NCBI RefSeq assembly: GCF_005116455.1
Contig: NZ_SWBP01000002.1
Location: forward strand, 62,001-126,000
Length of the DNA stretch: 64,000 nucleotides
Direction: 5' to 3'
DNA from: Pedobacter cryophilus
Lineage (GTDB): Bacteria; Bacteroidota; Bacteroidia; Sphingobacteriales; Sphingobacteriaceae
Made by a program: the position numbers and the translations under genes
Shown here: piece after piece, positions 8,138 to 16,806 of the stretch
Position numbering within the stretch: position 1 is the first letter of the stretch
How the letters are laid out: the number at the start of each line of letters is the position of its first letter
Notes under the pieces: model-generated
Seen by the model: only the letters and a program-made list of their open reading frames with translations
Told to the model about the DNA's origin: nothing
Databases searched by the model: none

Positions 8138-9121
8138 ATGATGCCATTTCTGCAGTTAAATAAGGTCACCAAGAATTTTTCAGAAAATACACCATCAGGT
8201 GTGTCTGAAATAGATTTGACCATTCATGCAGGGCAAATCATTACCATAATAGGCGAAAGTGGCAGTGGAAAAACCACACTTTTAAAACTCATTTATGGCT
8301 ATTTAGTCCCACAAATAGGAACCGTACTTTTTAACGGAGAGCCCATTAAAGGGCCTACAGAAAAACTAATTCCTGGGCATGATGAAATGAAAATGGTGAC
8401 CCAAGAACTTACCTTAAATATTTATGCCAAAGTTTTTGATAACATTTCATCACAACTATCTAATGCAGATTTAGAAGCAAAGCATGAGCTAACCTTACAA
8501 ACTATGGAGTTTTTAAGGATAGATCATTTAGCAAACAAAAAAATAGTAGAATTAAGTGGGGGAGAGCAACAAAGAGTAGCCATTGCCCGAGCTGTAATTA
8601 CGGAGCCCAAGGTTTTGTTATTAGACGAACCTTTTAGCCAGGTAGACACCATTTTAAAAAGACAGTTAAGAGACGATATAGAGCGTTTAGCAAAATTTTT
8701 AGGCATTACGGTGATTATGGTTTCACATGACCCTACAGATGGGCTATCGCTGTCTAACCATGTTATTTTTATCAAAGACGGAAAAATCATTAGAGAAGGC
8801 AGTCCGCAGGAAGTATATTTTGACCCACGAAGTGCTTATGTAGCCAAATTATTGGGGAAAGCCAATATCATTAAAAACGCTCCTTTTTTACCTTACACCG
8901 CCCCAATTTATGCGGTTTATCCTCATCATATACAGTTATCTGAGCAGCCAACAGCTTATTTAGCTACGGTAAGAAGTGTGCATTTTAATGGTGCTTACCA
9001 AGAAGTAGAACTTATTTTTGAAGGTAAAAACCTATTGGTTCACGATGCTCAATTTGTCTCTTTGCAAAAGGGAGATGCTGTTTATTTTGATGTCAATCAA
9101 TACTTTTCTTTAGAGAATTAG
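8138..9121 (+). CDS. ABC transporter ATP-binding protein with C-terminal TOBE-like domain
   Basis: 327 residues of the PotA/MalK/FbpC type. Walker A GESGSGKTT (39-47), signature LSGGEQQ (140-146), Walker B VLLLDEP (160-166), switch His in VIMVSHDP near 196. Residues about 245-327 form a small beta-rich tail as in importers whose ATPase is regulated through a TOBE domain. No permease or binding protein lies nearby, so the substrate is unknown. ATG 8138 is followed by a second ATG at 8141. A weak promoter box TATCTTTA lies at 8110-8117. The stop codon TAG shares its G with the repeat that follows. Confidence 0.88.
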   Translation: MMPFLQLNKVTKNFSENTPSGVSEIDLTIHAGQIITIIGESGSGKTTLLKLIYGYLVPQIGTVLFNGEPIKGPTEKLIPGHDEMKMVTQELTLNIYAKVFDNISSQLSNADLEAKHELTLQTMEFLRIDHLANKKIVELSGGEQQRVAIARAVITEPKVLLLDEPFSQVDTILKRQLRDDIERLAKFLGITVIMVSHDPTDGLSLSNHVIFIKDGKIIREGSPQEVYFDPRSAYVAKLLGKANIIKNAPFLPYTAPIYAVYPHHIQLSEQPTAYLATVRSVHFNGAYQEVELIFEGKNLLVHDAQFVSLQKGDAVYFDVNQYFSLEN

Positions 9122-9222
9122 GGCGTTTCCTTGCAGGTCGCATGTTGCAGGGCTTCGCTTTGCTACGGTTTTTTTTAAATGAAGAATTTAAAAAAGAACT
9201 CAACCCTTTCACTCACTAACGC
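9121..9222. repeat. Dispersed intergenic element, family GGGCGTTT...TAACGC, copy 1
   Basis: Begins GGGCGTTTCC and ends CACTAACGC, with an internal GGGCTTCGCTTTGCTACGG segment and T-run/A-run arms that could fold back. Two further copies lie at 15045-15122 and 39069-39184. Copies share their ends and some internal words (CGCT..., ATCGTTAACGC), not their full sequence. Confidence 0.6.
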
Positions 9223-9226
9223 AGAT

Positions 9227-9646
9227 CTAAGCTACCAATTTAATAAAGTCCTTTACATCAACAATTGGTAGTTTAGCGTTAGCGAACTTTTGGAAATCAA
9301 TATCAAAACTTATTAAATAATCCATTTTGTGGTTTAACGCTGTAAAGTATTGTAAGGCATCTTCTATATCTTTAGAATCTGATTTTAAGGCGTCTAACGC
9401 ACCTTCATGATTGCTATCTATTACTTTAATATGTTCTAATAGTTTTAATAGCGTAGTTTTGGCAACATCAACTCCGAGATATTTAGTAAGCCAATAACCT
9501 ATAATGTGTAGAATTGAGGAGCTGATAAAAAGCTTTATATTTCCTTTTTCCTCTTGCTCAAAAATGAGTTTTACATCTTCATAATTCTTACGTTTTAAAA
9601 CAAAATCTAAAATAACATTGGCATCTAAGAAAATTTTAAAAGCCAT
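9227..9646 (-). CDS. PIN domain toxin (VapC-like)
   Basis: 139 residues. PIN-type ribonuclease fold with the first acidic residue D8 in FLDANVILDF, a central acidic pair E95/D96 in KDIEDALQYF and D115/D117 in LISFDIDFQKF. Such toxins cut RNA when freed from their antitoxin. The ORF overlaps the antitoxin gene upstream by 11 bases, the usual toxin-antitoxin coupling. It sits after the terminator of the leu genes, at the edge of a repeat element, consistent with an acquired module. Confidence 0.88.
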   Translation of the reverse strand: MAFKIFLDANVILDFVLKRKNYEDVKLIFEQEEKGNIKLFISSSILHIIGYWLTKYLGVDVAKTTLLKLLEHIKVIDSNHEGALDALKSDSKDIEDALQYFTALNHKMDYLISFDIDFQKFANAKLPIVDVKDFIKLVA

Positions 9647-9881
9647 ATTTCTCAGATTTATTTTCGTAGTAAGCTTTCTTAAAATCTATTTCAGCATCAA
9701 TTTCAGGAACTTCGAGTTTATCTATATAATCTATTAAAGATTCTGAATCAGCTTTATTGGCTAATTTTTTTAAATAATCCTCCACCAATTCAGATAAGCT
9801 CTCTTCAATTTGAGAGGCATATTTTTTAGCTTTTATCAAAACCTCATGTTCTATTGTTAGATTAACTCTCGTTTTCATCAT
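9636..9881 (-). CDS. Antitoxin of the PIN toxin (ribbon-helix-helix type)
   Basis: 81 residues. The N-terminus MKTRVNLTIEHEVLIKAKKYASQIEESLSELVEDYL reads as a strand followed by two helices, as in ribbon-helix-helix or DUF6364-type antitoxins. The acidic C-terminal half (about 50-81) would wrap the toxin. Two adjacent ATG codons at 9881 and 9878 are possible starts. An imperfect palindrome over the promoter suggests autorepression. Confidence 0.82.
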   Translation of the reverse strand: MMKTRVNLTIEHEVLIKAKKYASQIEESLSELVEDYLKKLANKADSESLIDYIDKLEVPEIDAEIDFKKAYYENKSEKYGF

Positions 9882-9882
9882 T

Positions 9883-9914
9883 CAAAAATACGTATAAATT
9901 TTATTTATGCGTAT
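9883..9914 (-). promoter_or_regulatory. Toxin-antitoxin promoter and operator
   Basis: On the minus strand TATTTTTG (9883-9890) is an exact TAnnTTTG. An inverted repeat overlaps it: ATACGTATAAA (9888-9898) and TTTATGCGTAT (9904-9914), 10 of 11 positions complementary, spacer 5 bp. The box is 1 to 4 bases from the ATG, so the message would be leaderless or nearly so. Confidence 0.7.
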
Positions 9915-9931
9915 AATTTTGTTTTTTCAAC

Positions 9932-9961
9932 AAAAAAAAACCGACGATGATTTATCGCCGG
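9932..9961 (-). terminator. Terminator of the ilv-leu operon
   Basis: On the minus strand CCGgCGAT and ATCGtCGG form a stem with loop AAATC, followed by nine T residues. It comes 30 bases after the leuB stop codon. Confidence 0.82.
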
Positions 9962-9991
9962 CCTCTCGGTTTAGGTTGATTGGTAAAATTC

Positions 9992-11050
9992 TTAAATATT
10001 TTTAGCTAGCCAATCGCCAACTTCACTGGTTTTATAAGCTTTGTTTTTTCCGGCTAAGTCTTCGGTTACAATACCTTCGGCTAAAGATTTATTGACTACT
10101 GCTCTAATCGCATCTGCTTCAGCTTGTAAGCCAAATGCATCTTCAAACATCATAGCTGCCGAAAGTACAGTTGCTAATGGATTGGCAATGTCTAAGCCTG
10201 TTGCTTGTGGGTAAGAACCGTGAATTGGCTCATACAAAGAAGTATGAACGCCTTTAGATGCTGATGGCATTAAACCCATTGAACCAGAAATTACTGATGC
10301 TTCATCGGTTAAAATATCGCCAAATAAGTTTTCGGTAATTAATACATCGTAAGAATTTGGCCATTGTACCAAACGCATTGCTACGGCATCAACAAATTCA
10401 TAACTTACGGTTACTTCTGGATAATCTTTTTCCATATCCTGTACGGTTTCTCTCCATAATCTGGAGGTTTCCATGACGTTGGCTTTATCTACACAGCACA
10501 ATTTTTTACCACGAGTCATGGCAATTTCGAAGCCCATTTTAGCTAAACGTTGCACTTCAGCTCTGGTATAAGTACAGGTATCAAAAGCGGTATCTCCATT
10601 GTCTTTTCTGCCTTTTTCGCCAAAATAAATACCTCCAGTTAGCTCACGTAAGATAATTAAATCAGTTCCTTCTATACGTTCTCTTTTTAGCGGAGAATTA
10701 TCAATTAAAGAAGGGAAAGTGAAAGTTGGACGAACGTTGGCAAATAAGCCTAGTTTCTTACGCATTTTAAGCAAACCTTGTTCTGGACGAACAGTTGCTT
10801 TTGGGTCGTTATCGTATTTTGGATGCCCAATTGCGCCAAATAAAACGGCATCAGCGGCCATACAAACTTCGTGTGTGCTATCTGGATAAGGTTCTCCACA
10901 AGCATCAATGGCGCAAGCGCCTGTTAAAGCTGATGTCCAGGTAATATCATGATTATATTTTTTGGCAATTACATCAACTACCTTAACGGCTTGAGCAATT
11001 ACTTCTGGTCCAATTCCGTCTCCTGCTAATAGGGCAATATTTAGTTTCAT
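9992..11050 (-). CDS. leuB: 3-isopropylmalate dehydrogenase
   Basis: 352 residues; NAD-dependent oxidative decarboxylation of 3-isopropylmalate in leucine synthesis. Motifs: LLAGDGIGPEV at the N-terminus, the RPEQGLLKMRKKLGLFANVRP segment, LTGGIYFGEKGRK, and the metal/NAD region SYEPIHGS-like LYEPIHGSYPQATG. Last gene of the operon and followed by the terminator at 9932-9961. If the neighbouring LeuA-like enzyme makes citramalate, LeuB would also act on the methylmalate intermediate of isoleucine synthesis, as known for LeuB enzymes with broad substrate range. Confidence 0.97.
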   Translation of the reverse strand: MKLNIALLAGDGIGPEVIAQAVKVVDVIAKKYNHDITWTSALTGACAIDACGEPYPDSTHEVCMAADAVLFGAIGHPKYDNDPKATVRPEQGLLKMRKKLGLFANVRPTFTFPSLIDNSPLKRERIEGTDLIILRELTGGIYFGEKGRKDNGDTAFDTCTYTRAEVQRLAKMGFEIAMTRGKKLCCVDKANVMETSRLWRETVQDMEKDYPEVTVSYEFVDAVAMRLVQWPNSYDVLITENLFGDILTDEASVISGSMGLMPSASKGVHTSLYEPIHGSYPQATGLDIANPLATVLSAAMMFEDAFGLQAEADAIRAVVNKSLAEGIVTEDLAGKNKAYKTSEVGDWLAKNI

Positions 11051-11061
11051 TCTTTTTATTT

Positions 11062-11280
11062 TAGTATCGAGTAGTTAGTATCAAGTATCAAGAGCCTATC
11101 TACGTTCTATTGTAATTTATTAAGTTTATTTTAGTATTAAGTATTTAGTATCGAATATCAAGACCTTTGCAGGTTTACTATCTATTTGCCACAATATAAG
11201 GAGTCTTGATACTTGCCATCTTGCTACTTATTTGTCACAATACAGGAATCTTGCTACTTGCTACTTGATTCTTGATACTC
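11062..11280. repeat. Heptad arrays, family AGTATCn, between leuB and the LeuA-like gene
   Basis: Three blocks. 11062-11096 reads TAGTATC GAG TAGT-type units, with TAGTATC and AAGTATC. 11132-11165 reads TAGTATT, AAGTATT, TAGTATC, GAATATC. 11200-11280 runs in the opposite orientation with TGCTACT, TGCTACT, TGATTCT, TGATACT. The last block enters the 3' end of the LeuA-like gene and encodes its final residues and stop codon. Confidence 0.75.
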
Positions 11281-12825
11281 AAAACCTTTATATTCCTGCA
11301 TTTGCCCTTCCATAATGTTCAACATTTTTTCGGTGGCTTTAATGGCACAAACGGTTTGGTCTGAATCTAAACCTCTGGTTTTAAAAGTTTTTTTATCTGT
11401 TTGCCATGTAATTACTGTTTCGCATAAAGCATCAGAACTGCTGCCGGGTGCAATATGTACCACGTAATCTATCAAAGCTGGAAGTAGTTTACCTTGTGAT
11501 TTATATAAAAAGCTTAATGCCAGCATAAAAGCGTCAAACTGTCCGTCTCCCTGGGCGTGTTCTTCGTAAACTTCTCCATTTATTTTAATGGCAATAGTTG
11601 CCGATGGTCTTAAGCCTTTAGAATGCGAAAGCACATAAGATTCTACTTTTACTTTATCCTGATAAGCTTTACTGTCTAAAACATCAGAGATAATATAAGG
11701 CAAATCATCTTGAGTAACGGTTTCTTTTAAATCGCCCAACTCAATCACTCTTTGGGTAACTTTCTTTAAATCGGCATCATTTAGTTTTAAGCCTAATTCT
11801 TGTAAATTCTTTTCAATATTGGCTTTGCCCGATGTTTTTCCTAAAGCATAAGAACGTTTACGCCCAAATCTTTCAGGTAATAAATCGTTAAAATAAAGAT
11901 TATTTTTATTGTCGCCATCTGCATGGATGCCCGCAGTTTGGGTAAATACATTTTCGCCAACAATGGGTTTATTAGCGGGTATTCTTACGCCTGAGAAAGT
12001 TTCGACTAATTTACTCACTTTATAAATAGAGCATTCTTTTAGGCTAATTTCAATTTCGGGTAAAAAATCATTAATCACGGCAATTACGCTTGCCATTGGG
12101 GCATTTCCGGCTCTTTCTCCCATTCCGTTTACGGTTAAATGTAAACCATCAATTCCGGCGTTTACGGCTTCTAATGCGTTGGCGGTACCTAAATCATAAT
12201 CATTATGTGCATGAAAATCAAAATGGATTTGAGGATACTTAGCCTTGATGTCTTTTAAAAATTTAAAAGTTTCATGAGGCGTTAAAACCCCTAAAGTATC
12301 GGGCAATAAAATTCTTTCAATGTTTTGAGTGGCTAAAAAATCAAGGTATTGAAAAACATATTCGGGCGAATTGCGCATTCCATTACTCCAATCTTCTAAA
12401 TAAACATTGGTTTTGATTCCTTCTTTTACACCTAGCTCAATTACCTGATTGATTTCTGAAAAATGCTGTTCAGGAGTTTTTTTAAGCTGATGAGTTAAAT
12501 GATTTAAAGAGCCTTTGGTTAATAAATTTTGAACTTTAACGCCAGCTTGCAACATCCAGTCAATAGAAATACCATGATCTACAAAAGTAAGCACTTCTAC
12601 ACGCTCTAAATATCCGTTAGCTGTTGCCCAAGTGGTGACCGCTTTTACAGCTTCCAATTCCCCTTCAGAAACTCGGGCAGAAGCAATTTCTATTCTATCT
12701 ACCTTCAATTCTTCCAGTAACAGTTGTGAAATTGTTAATTTCTCTGAAACGGAAAATGAAACACCAGATGTTTGTTCGCCATCTCGCAAAGTAGTGTCCA
12801 TGATTTCTATTTTCCTTTTTTTCAT
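11254..12825 (-). CDS. Second 2-isopropylmalate synthase-like enzyme, possibly (R)-citramalate synthase
   Basis: 523 residues from ATG 12825 ([18 protein letters not shown]); the frame opens earlier at a TTG at 12840. HMGL-like TIM barrel with DTTLRDGEQ at 9-17, HAHNDYDLGTANAL and NGMGERAGNAP, then the linker and a C-terminal LeuA-type allosteric domain (about 390-515). It differs clearly from leuA at 15260-16768 and sits between leuD and leuB. Such second copies in Bacteroidota may condense pyruvate with acetyl-CoA to citramalate for isoleucine; no threonine deaminase gene is in this window, which fits but does not prove it. The last residues, EYQESSSK, and the stop come from a heptad array. 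Confidence 0.85.
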   Translation of the reverse strand: MKKRKIEIMDTTLRDGEQTSGVSFSVSEKLTISQLLLEELKVDRIEIASARVSEGELEAVKAVTTWATANGYLERVEVLTFVDHGISIDWMLQAGVKVQNLLTKGSLNHLTHQLKKTPEQHFSEINQVIELGVKEGIKTNVYLEDWSNGMRNSPEYVFQYLDFLATQNIERILLPDTLGVLTPHETFKFLKDIKAKYPQIHFDFHAHNDYDLGTANALEAVNAGIDGLHLTVNGMGERAGNAPMASVIAVINDFLPEIEISLKECSIYKVSKLVETFSGVRIPANKPIVGENVFTQTAGIHADGDNKNNLYFNDLLPERFGRKRSYALGKTSGKANIEKNLQELGLKLNDADLKKVTQRVIELGDLKETVTQDDLPYIISDVLDSKAYQDKVKVESYVLSHSKGLRPSATIAIKINGEVYEEHAQGDGQFDAFMLALSFLYKSQGKLLPALIDYVVHIAPGSSSDALCETVITWQTDKKTFKTRGLDSDQTVCAIKATEKMLNIMEGQMQEYKGFEYQESSSK

Positions 12826-12862
12826 TTGAGGTTGAATCAAGTGTGAGCTAATGAATAATTAT

Positions 12863-13459
12863 TTATAAAGGAAGATGGGTTGCAAATTCCTGAATTTCAG
12901 TTTTAATGTTTTGTAAATAATCAATATCATCAAAGCCATTTAGCATGTTATCTTTCTTATAAGAACTGATGTCAAAGTTTTCTTTTTCGCCTGAAGACAA
13001 CAACGTAATGCTTTGATCATTTAAATTGATCTCTAATTCTGTTTCTGGATTTGCATGTACGGCTGCAAAAATTCTATCTAAGAATTCGGCACTGACTTGT
13101 ACTGGTAAAACGCCGATATTTAGGCAATTACCTCTAAAAATATCTGCAAAGAAACTTGATACTACTGCTCTAAAGCCATAATCGTAAATGGCCCAGGCGG
13201 CATGCTCTCTAGAAGAACCCGAACCAAAGTTCATACCTCCTAATAAAATTTTTCCTTTGTAAACTGGGTTGTTTAATACAAAATCTGCCTTTAAGCTACC
13301 ATCTGTATTGTATCTCCAATCTCTAAATAAATTATCGCCAAAGCCCACACGTTCTGTTGCTTTAAGAAAACGAGCTGGGATGATTTGGTCTGTATCTACA
13401 TTCTCTATCGGAAGAGGAACTGCAGTGCTTTTTATGATGTCGAATTTATCGTATGCCAT
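12863..13459 (-). CDS. leuD: 3-isopropylmalate dehydratase small subunit
   Basis: 198 residues. Forms with LeuC the isomerase that converts 2- to 3-isopropylmalate. Visible: VDTDQIIPARFLK near 20-32 and GGMNFGSGSSREHAAWAIYDYGFRAVVSSFFADIFRGNCLNIG, the swivelling-domain core. Length is normal for the family. It lies 106 bases after leuC, the gap being filled by a heptad array. Confidence 0.96.
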   Translation of the reverse strand: MAYDKFDIIKSTAVPLPIENVDTDQIIPARFLKATERVGFGDNLFRDWRYNTDGSLKADFVLNNPVYKGKILLGGMNFGSGSSREHAAWAIYDYGFRAVVSSFFADIFRGNCLNIGVLPVQVSAEFLDRIFAAVHANPETELEINLNDQSITLLSSGEKENFDISSYKKDNMLNGFDDIDYLQNIKTEIQEFATHLPL

Positions 13460-13487
13460 TTTGTGTCTTTTAATATGTTTTAATTTG

Positions 13488-13575
13488 CTTAAAGCTAAAT
13501 GCTCAAGGCTGAAAGCCTAAATGGCTAGCCACTTTGCTATTGCTTTAAGCTTTCCGCCTTCTGCTTTAAGCTTCC
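13488..13575. repeat. Heptad array, family AGCTTTn / CTnAAAG
   Basis: Two blocks in opposite orientation. One has CTTAAAG, CTAAATG, CTCAAGG, CTGAAAG, CCTAAAT. The other has TGCTTTA, AGCTTTC, CGCCTTC, TGCTTTA, AGCTTCC. The second block covers the leuC stop codon and its last two codons. Confidence 0.72.
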
Positions 13576-14972
13576 TCCATCATTAATTCTCTCGGATCTG
13601 TTACTTTACCGGTTACCGCGGCAGCAGCTGCAACCAACGGACTAGCTAATAATGTTCTGGAACCTGGTCCTTGTCTGCCTTCAAAATTTCTATTAGAAGT
13701 ACTCACTGCATATTTTCCAGCCGGAATTTTATCATCATTCATGGCTAAACAAGCAGAACAACCTGGCTGACGTAAAACAAAACCAGCCTCGGTGAAAATA
13801 TCTAATAAACCTTCTTCTTTGATAGCAGCTTCCACAATATGAGAACCTGGTACCAACCAAGCGGTAACATTGTCAGCCTTTTTGCGACCTTTTACGATAG
13901 AAGCAAATGCTCTAAAATCTTCAATTCTTCCATTGGTACAACTTCCAACAAAAACAAAGTCAATGCTTTTTCCAATCATTGCATCACCTTCACCAAAACC
14001 CATATAATTTAAAGATTTAGCATAAGTTGCTGCACCACCTTCAACAGCATCAGCAGATGGAATATCCTGGCTAATTCCCATTCCCATACCTGGGTTGGTT
14101 CCGTAAGTAATCATCGGTTCAATTTTAGAACCATCAAAAGTGTATTCCTTATCAAAAACTGCATCAACATCAGTTTTTAAGGTTTTATAGTAAGCTAAAG
14201 CTTTATCCCAAGCCTCGCCTTTAGGGCTAAATTCTCTTCCTTTTACATAGTTAATGGTGGTTTCATCAGGGGCAATCATTCCGCCTCTGGCTCCCATTTC
14301 TATACTCAGGTTACAAACTGTCATACGGCCTTCCATAGTCATTTGCTCAAAAACACCACCAGCATATTCTACAAAATAACCTGTAGCGCCAGAAGTTGTC
14401 AATTGAGAAATGATAAATAAAGCCACATCTTTTGGCGTTACACCAAAACCTAAAGAACCCGTTACATTGATTCTCATTTTCTTAGGCTTAGGCTGCATAA
14501 TGCATTGCGTAGCCAAAACCATCTCCACTTCTGAAGTTCCAATACCAAAAGCAATGGCTCCAAAAGCACCATGAGTAGAAGTGTGAGAATCGCCACAAAC
14601 AATGGTTGCGCCCGGTTGCGTAATGCCATATTCTGGACCTACCACATGTACAATTCCATTTTTTTGATGACCTAATCCCCAGTGAGAAATACCATATTCA
14701 TTACTGTTAGATTCTAATGCTTTCAACTGATTAGCCGAAAGTGGATCTTCAACTGGTAAATGTTGGTTAATAGTTGGAGTATTATGATCTGCGGTAGCAA
14801 AAGTACGCTCAGGATATAAAACCTTAATTCCTCTGCTTTTTAAACCCAAGAATGCAACCGGACTAGTCACCTCATGAATCAAATGACGATCTATAAAAAG
14901 CACATCAGGGCCACCTTCAATTTTGCGGACTACGTGGCTGTCCCACACTTTGTCAAATAATGTATTGCTCAT
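13566..14972 (-). CDS. leuC: 3-isopropylmalate dehydratase large subunit
   Basis: 468 residues, aconitase family. Cluster-binding cysteines are in VGSCTNGR (near 350) and [11 protein letters not shown] (near 410 and 413), and [24 protein letters not shown] is the substrate-side signature. Works with LeuD in the cytoplasm on isopropylmalate, and on citramalate if that branch is used. The C-terminal EEA and stop lie in a heptad array, so the natural end may have been changed by the repeat. Confidence 0.97.
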   Translation of the reverse strand: MSNTLFDKVWDSHVVRKIEGGPDVLFIDRHLIHEVTSPVAFLGLKSRGIKVLYPERTFATADHNTPTINQHLPVEDPLSANQLKALESNSNEYGISHWGLGHQKNGIVHVVGPEYGITQPGATIVCGDSHTSTHGAFGAIAFGIGTSEVEMVLATQCIMQPKPKKMRINVTGSLGFGVTPKDVALFIISQLTTSGATGYFVEYAGGVFEQMTMEGRMTVCNLSIEMGARGGMIAPDETTINYVKGREFSPKGEAWDKALAYYKTLKTDVDAVFDKEYTFDGSKIEPMITYGTNPGMGMGISQDIPSADAVEGGAATYAKSLNYMGFGEGDAMIGKSIDFVFVGSCTNGRIEDFRAFASIVKGRKKADNVTAWLVPGSHIVEAAIKEEGLLDIFTEAGFVLRQPGCSACLAMNDDKIPAGKYAVSTSNRNFEGRQGPGSRTLLASPLVAAAAAVTGKVTDPRELMMEEA

Positions 14973-15259
14973 TTTTTTTATTTTTTATGTCATTGCGAGG
15001 AACGAAGCAATCTATTTGTTTCATCCTCATTTTATTTTTTATTTGGGCGTTTTAACACGCTATTCGCTCATACTGCACAGGCCTTATTCTCGAGGGCCGG
15101 TATCCGCTGCTATCGTTAACGCGATGTGCAACGTTAATAAAGGAAGGATAATCCGAGGATTATCCCTACGGTGCCGTAATCTGTGTCCACAGACGTATTA
15201 TGCCATGGTCTGTGTCCTCACAGACCATTTCGTTATCTTCACAGACCATTTCGTTACAC
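14973..15259. repeat. leuC-leuA spacer made of several repeat families
   Basis: 287 bases without a gene. From left: a GTCATTGCGAGGAACGAAGC word (14990-15008); the GGGCGTTT...TAACGC element copy 2 (15045-15122); the palindrome GGATAATCC-GA-GGATTATCC (15146-15165), which also occurs twice near 29.2 kb; and CACAGACCATTTCGTTA repeated near 15217-15256. No promoter box is seen for leuA-leuC coupling. Confidence 0.7.
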
Positions 15260-16768
15260 TTATATAAATTTATTAACAGCGTCTAAATATGCATTTGCTG
15301 ATGCTTGCACTATATCTGTACTAAAACCATAACCCGTATAGTTTTTGTCTAAATATTTAATACGCATATTCACTTTACTCACATCATCACTTCCGCCTTC
15401 TATGGCATCAATATGGAATTCTTTAATGCAAATGTCTTTATCTAAAATAGAATTAATGGCTTTAATAGTTGCATCTACAGGTCCGTTACCAGATGAAGTT
15501 GCCTCATGCATTTTACCGTTAATATCTAGCTTAATAATAGATGTTGGAATTAGTGGATCGCCACACATCACCTGTAATAATTTAACCGTTACGCCAGCTT
15601 TGTAATTGCGTTCTGTTCCATCACTCATTAAGGCTAATAAATCATCATCCTTAATTTCTTTTTTTTGATCGGCGACTAATAAAAAGCGCTCATAAACATC
15701 ATCTAAATTGATTTTTTCTAACACATAACCTAATCTTTCTAAATGGTGTTTTAAGGCATGACGGCCACTTCTGGCAGTTAAAATAATAGCCGATTGATCT
15801 ATACCAACATCCTCGGGGTTAATAATTTCATAGTTTTCACGATGTTTTAAAACGCCATCCTGATGAATTCCTGAACTATGAGCAAAAGCATTTTTACCTA
15901 CAATAGCTTTATTAGCTTGAACCGGCATACGCATCATTCGGCTCACCATTCCGCTTAATTCGTAAAAATGCTTACTGTTAATTTTGCTGTATTTATTTAA
16001 AGTCTGATGTGTTTTTAAAATCATAGCCACTTCCTCTAAAGAAGTATTTCCGGCTCTTTCACCAATACCATTAATGGTACATTCCGCTTGGCGGGCACCA
16101 TTCTGAATTCCTGCTATGGTATTCGCGGTAGCTAAACCTAAATCATTATGGCAGTGTACAGAAATAATGGCCTGATCTATGTTTTTTACATGATCCATCA
16201 AATATTTTATTTTCGAACCATATTGGTCGGGTAAGCAATAACCGTTGGTATCAGGGATATTTACCACTGTTGCACCCGCTGCAATTACGGCTTCCACCAT
16301 TTGGGCTAAAAATGCATTATCTGCTCTTCCGGCATCTTCTGCGTAAAATTCAATATCCTCAACAAATTTTTTGGCATATTTAACGGCATCAACCCCACGT
16401 TGTAAAATATCCTCACGTGTACTGTTAAATTTGTATTTAATGTGCATATCCGAAGCGCCAATTCCGGTATGGATACGTGGTCTTTTTGCATATTTTAGAG
16501 ACTTCGCAGCCACATCAATATCATTTTTATTTGCTCTGGTTAAAGCGCAAATGATAGGCTCTGTTATCGCTTTTGAAAGCTCCACCACACTTTGAAAATC
16601 TCCCGGACTAGATACCGGAAATCCCGCTTCAATTACATCCACACCTAAAGCTTCCAGGCGGAGTGCAATCTCTATCTTTTCAGAAGTAGTCAATTGGCAG
16701 CCCGGCACCTGTTCGCCATCGCGTAACGTGGTATCGAAAATGTAAATTCTATTAGGATCGTGTAACAT
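15260..16768 (-). CDS. leuA: 2-isopropylmalate synthase
   Basis: 502 residues. Condenses 2-ketoisovalerate with acetyl-CoA, the first step of leucine synthesis. [17 protein letters not shown] at the start, [17 protein letters not shown] and [16 protein letters not shown] in the barrel, [17 protein letters not shown], and a C-terminal regulatory domain from about 385 where leucine feedback acts in the family. The start ATG at 16768 gives the usual short N-terminus. Upstream gene is the double-ABC protein, 39 bases away. Confidence 0.97.
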   Translation of the reverse strand: MLHDPNRIYIFDTTLRDGEQVPGCQLTTSEKIEIALRLEALGVDVIEAGFPVSSPGDFQSVVELSKAITEPIICALTRANKNDIDVAAKSLKYAKRPRIHTGIGASDMHIKYKFNSTREDILQRGVDAVKYAKKFVEDIEFYAEDAGRADNAFLAQMVEAVIAAGATVVNIPDTNGYCLPDQYGSKIKYLMDHVKNIDQAIISVHCHNDLGLATANTIAGIQNGARQAECTINGIGERAGNTSLEEVAMILKTHQTLNKYSKINSKHFYELSGMVSRMMRMPVQANKAIVGKNAFAHSSGIHQDGVLKHRENYEIINPEDVGIDQSAIILTARSGRHALKHHLERLGYVLEKINLDDVYERFLLVADQKKEIKDDDLLALMSDGTERNYKAGVTVKLLQVMCGDPLIPTSIIKLDINGKMHEATSSGNGPVDATIKAINSILDKDICIKEFHIDAIEGGSDDVSKVNMRIKYLDKNYTGYGFSTDIVQASANAYLDAVNKFI

Positions 16769-16806
16769 GTTAATTTTTTATTGTCCGCTTTCGCAGGATG
16801 CATTTA

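Noticed and set aside
12826-12840. TTG start for the LeuA-like gene at 12840
   Set aside because: An ATG five codons on gives the family's normal N-terminus.
14923-15267. 114-codon plus-strand ORF across the leuC-leuA gap
   Set aside because: It runs antisense into leuC and through repeat elements, with no start signal or recognisable domain.
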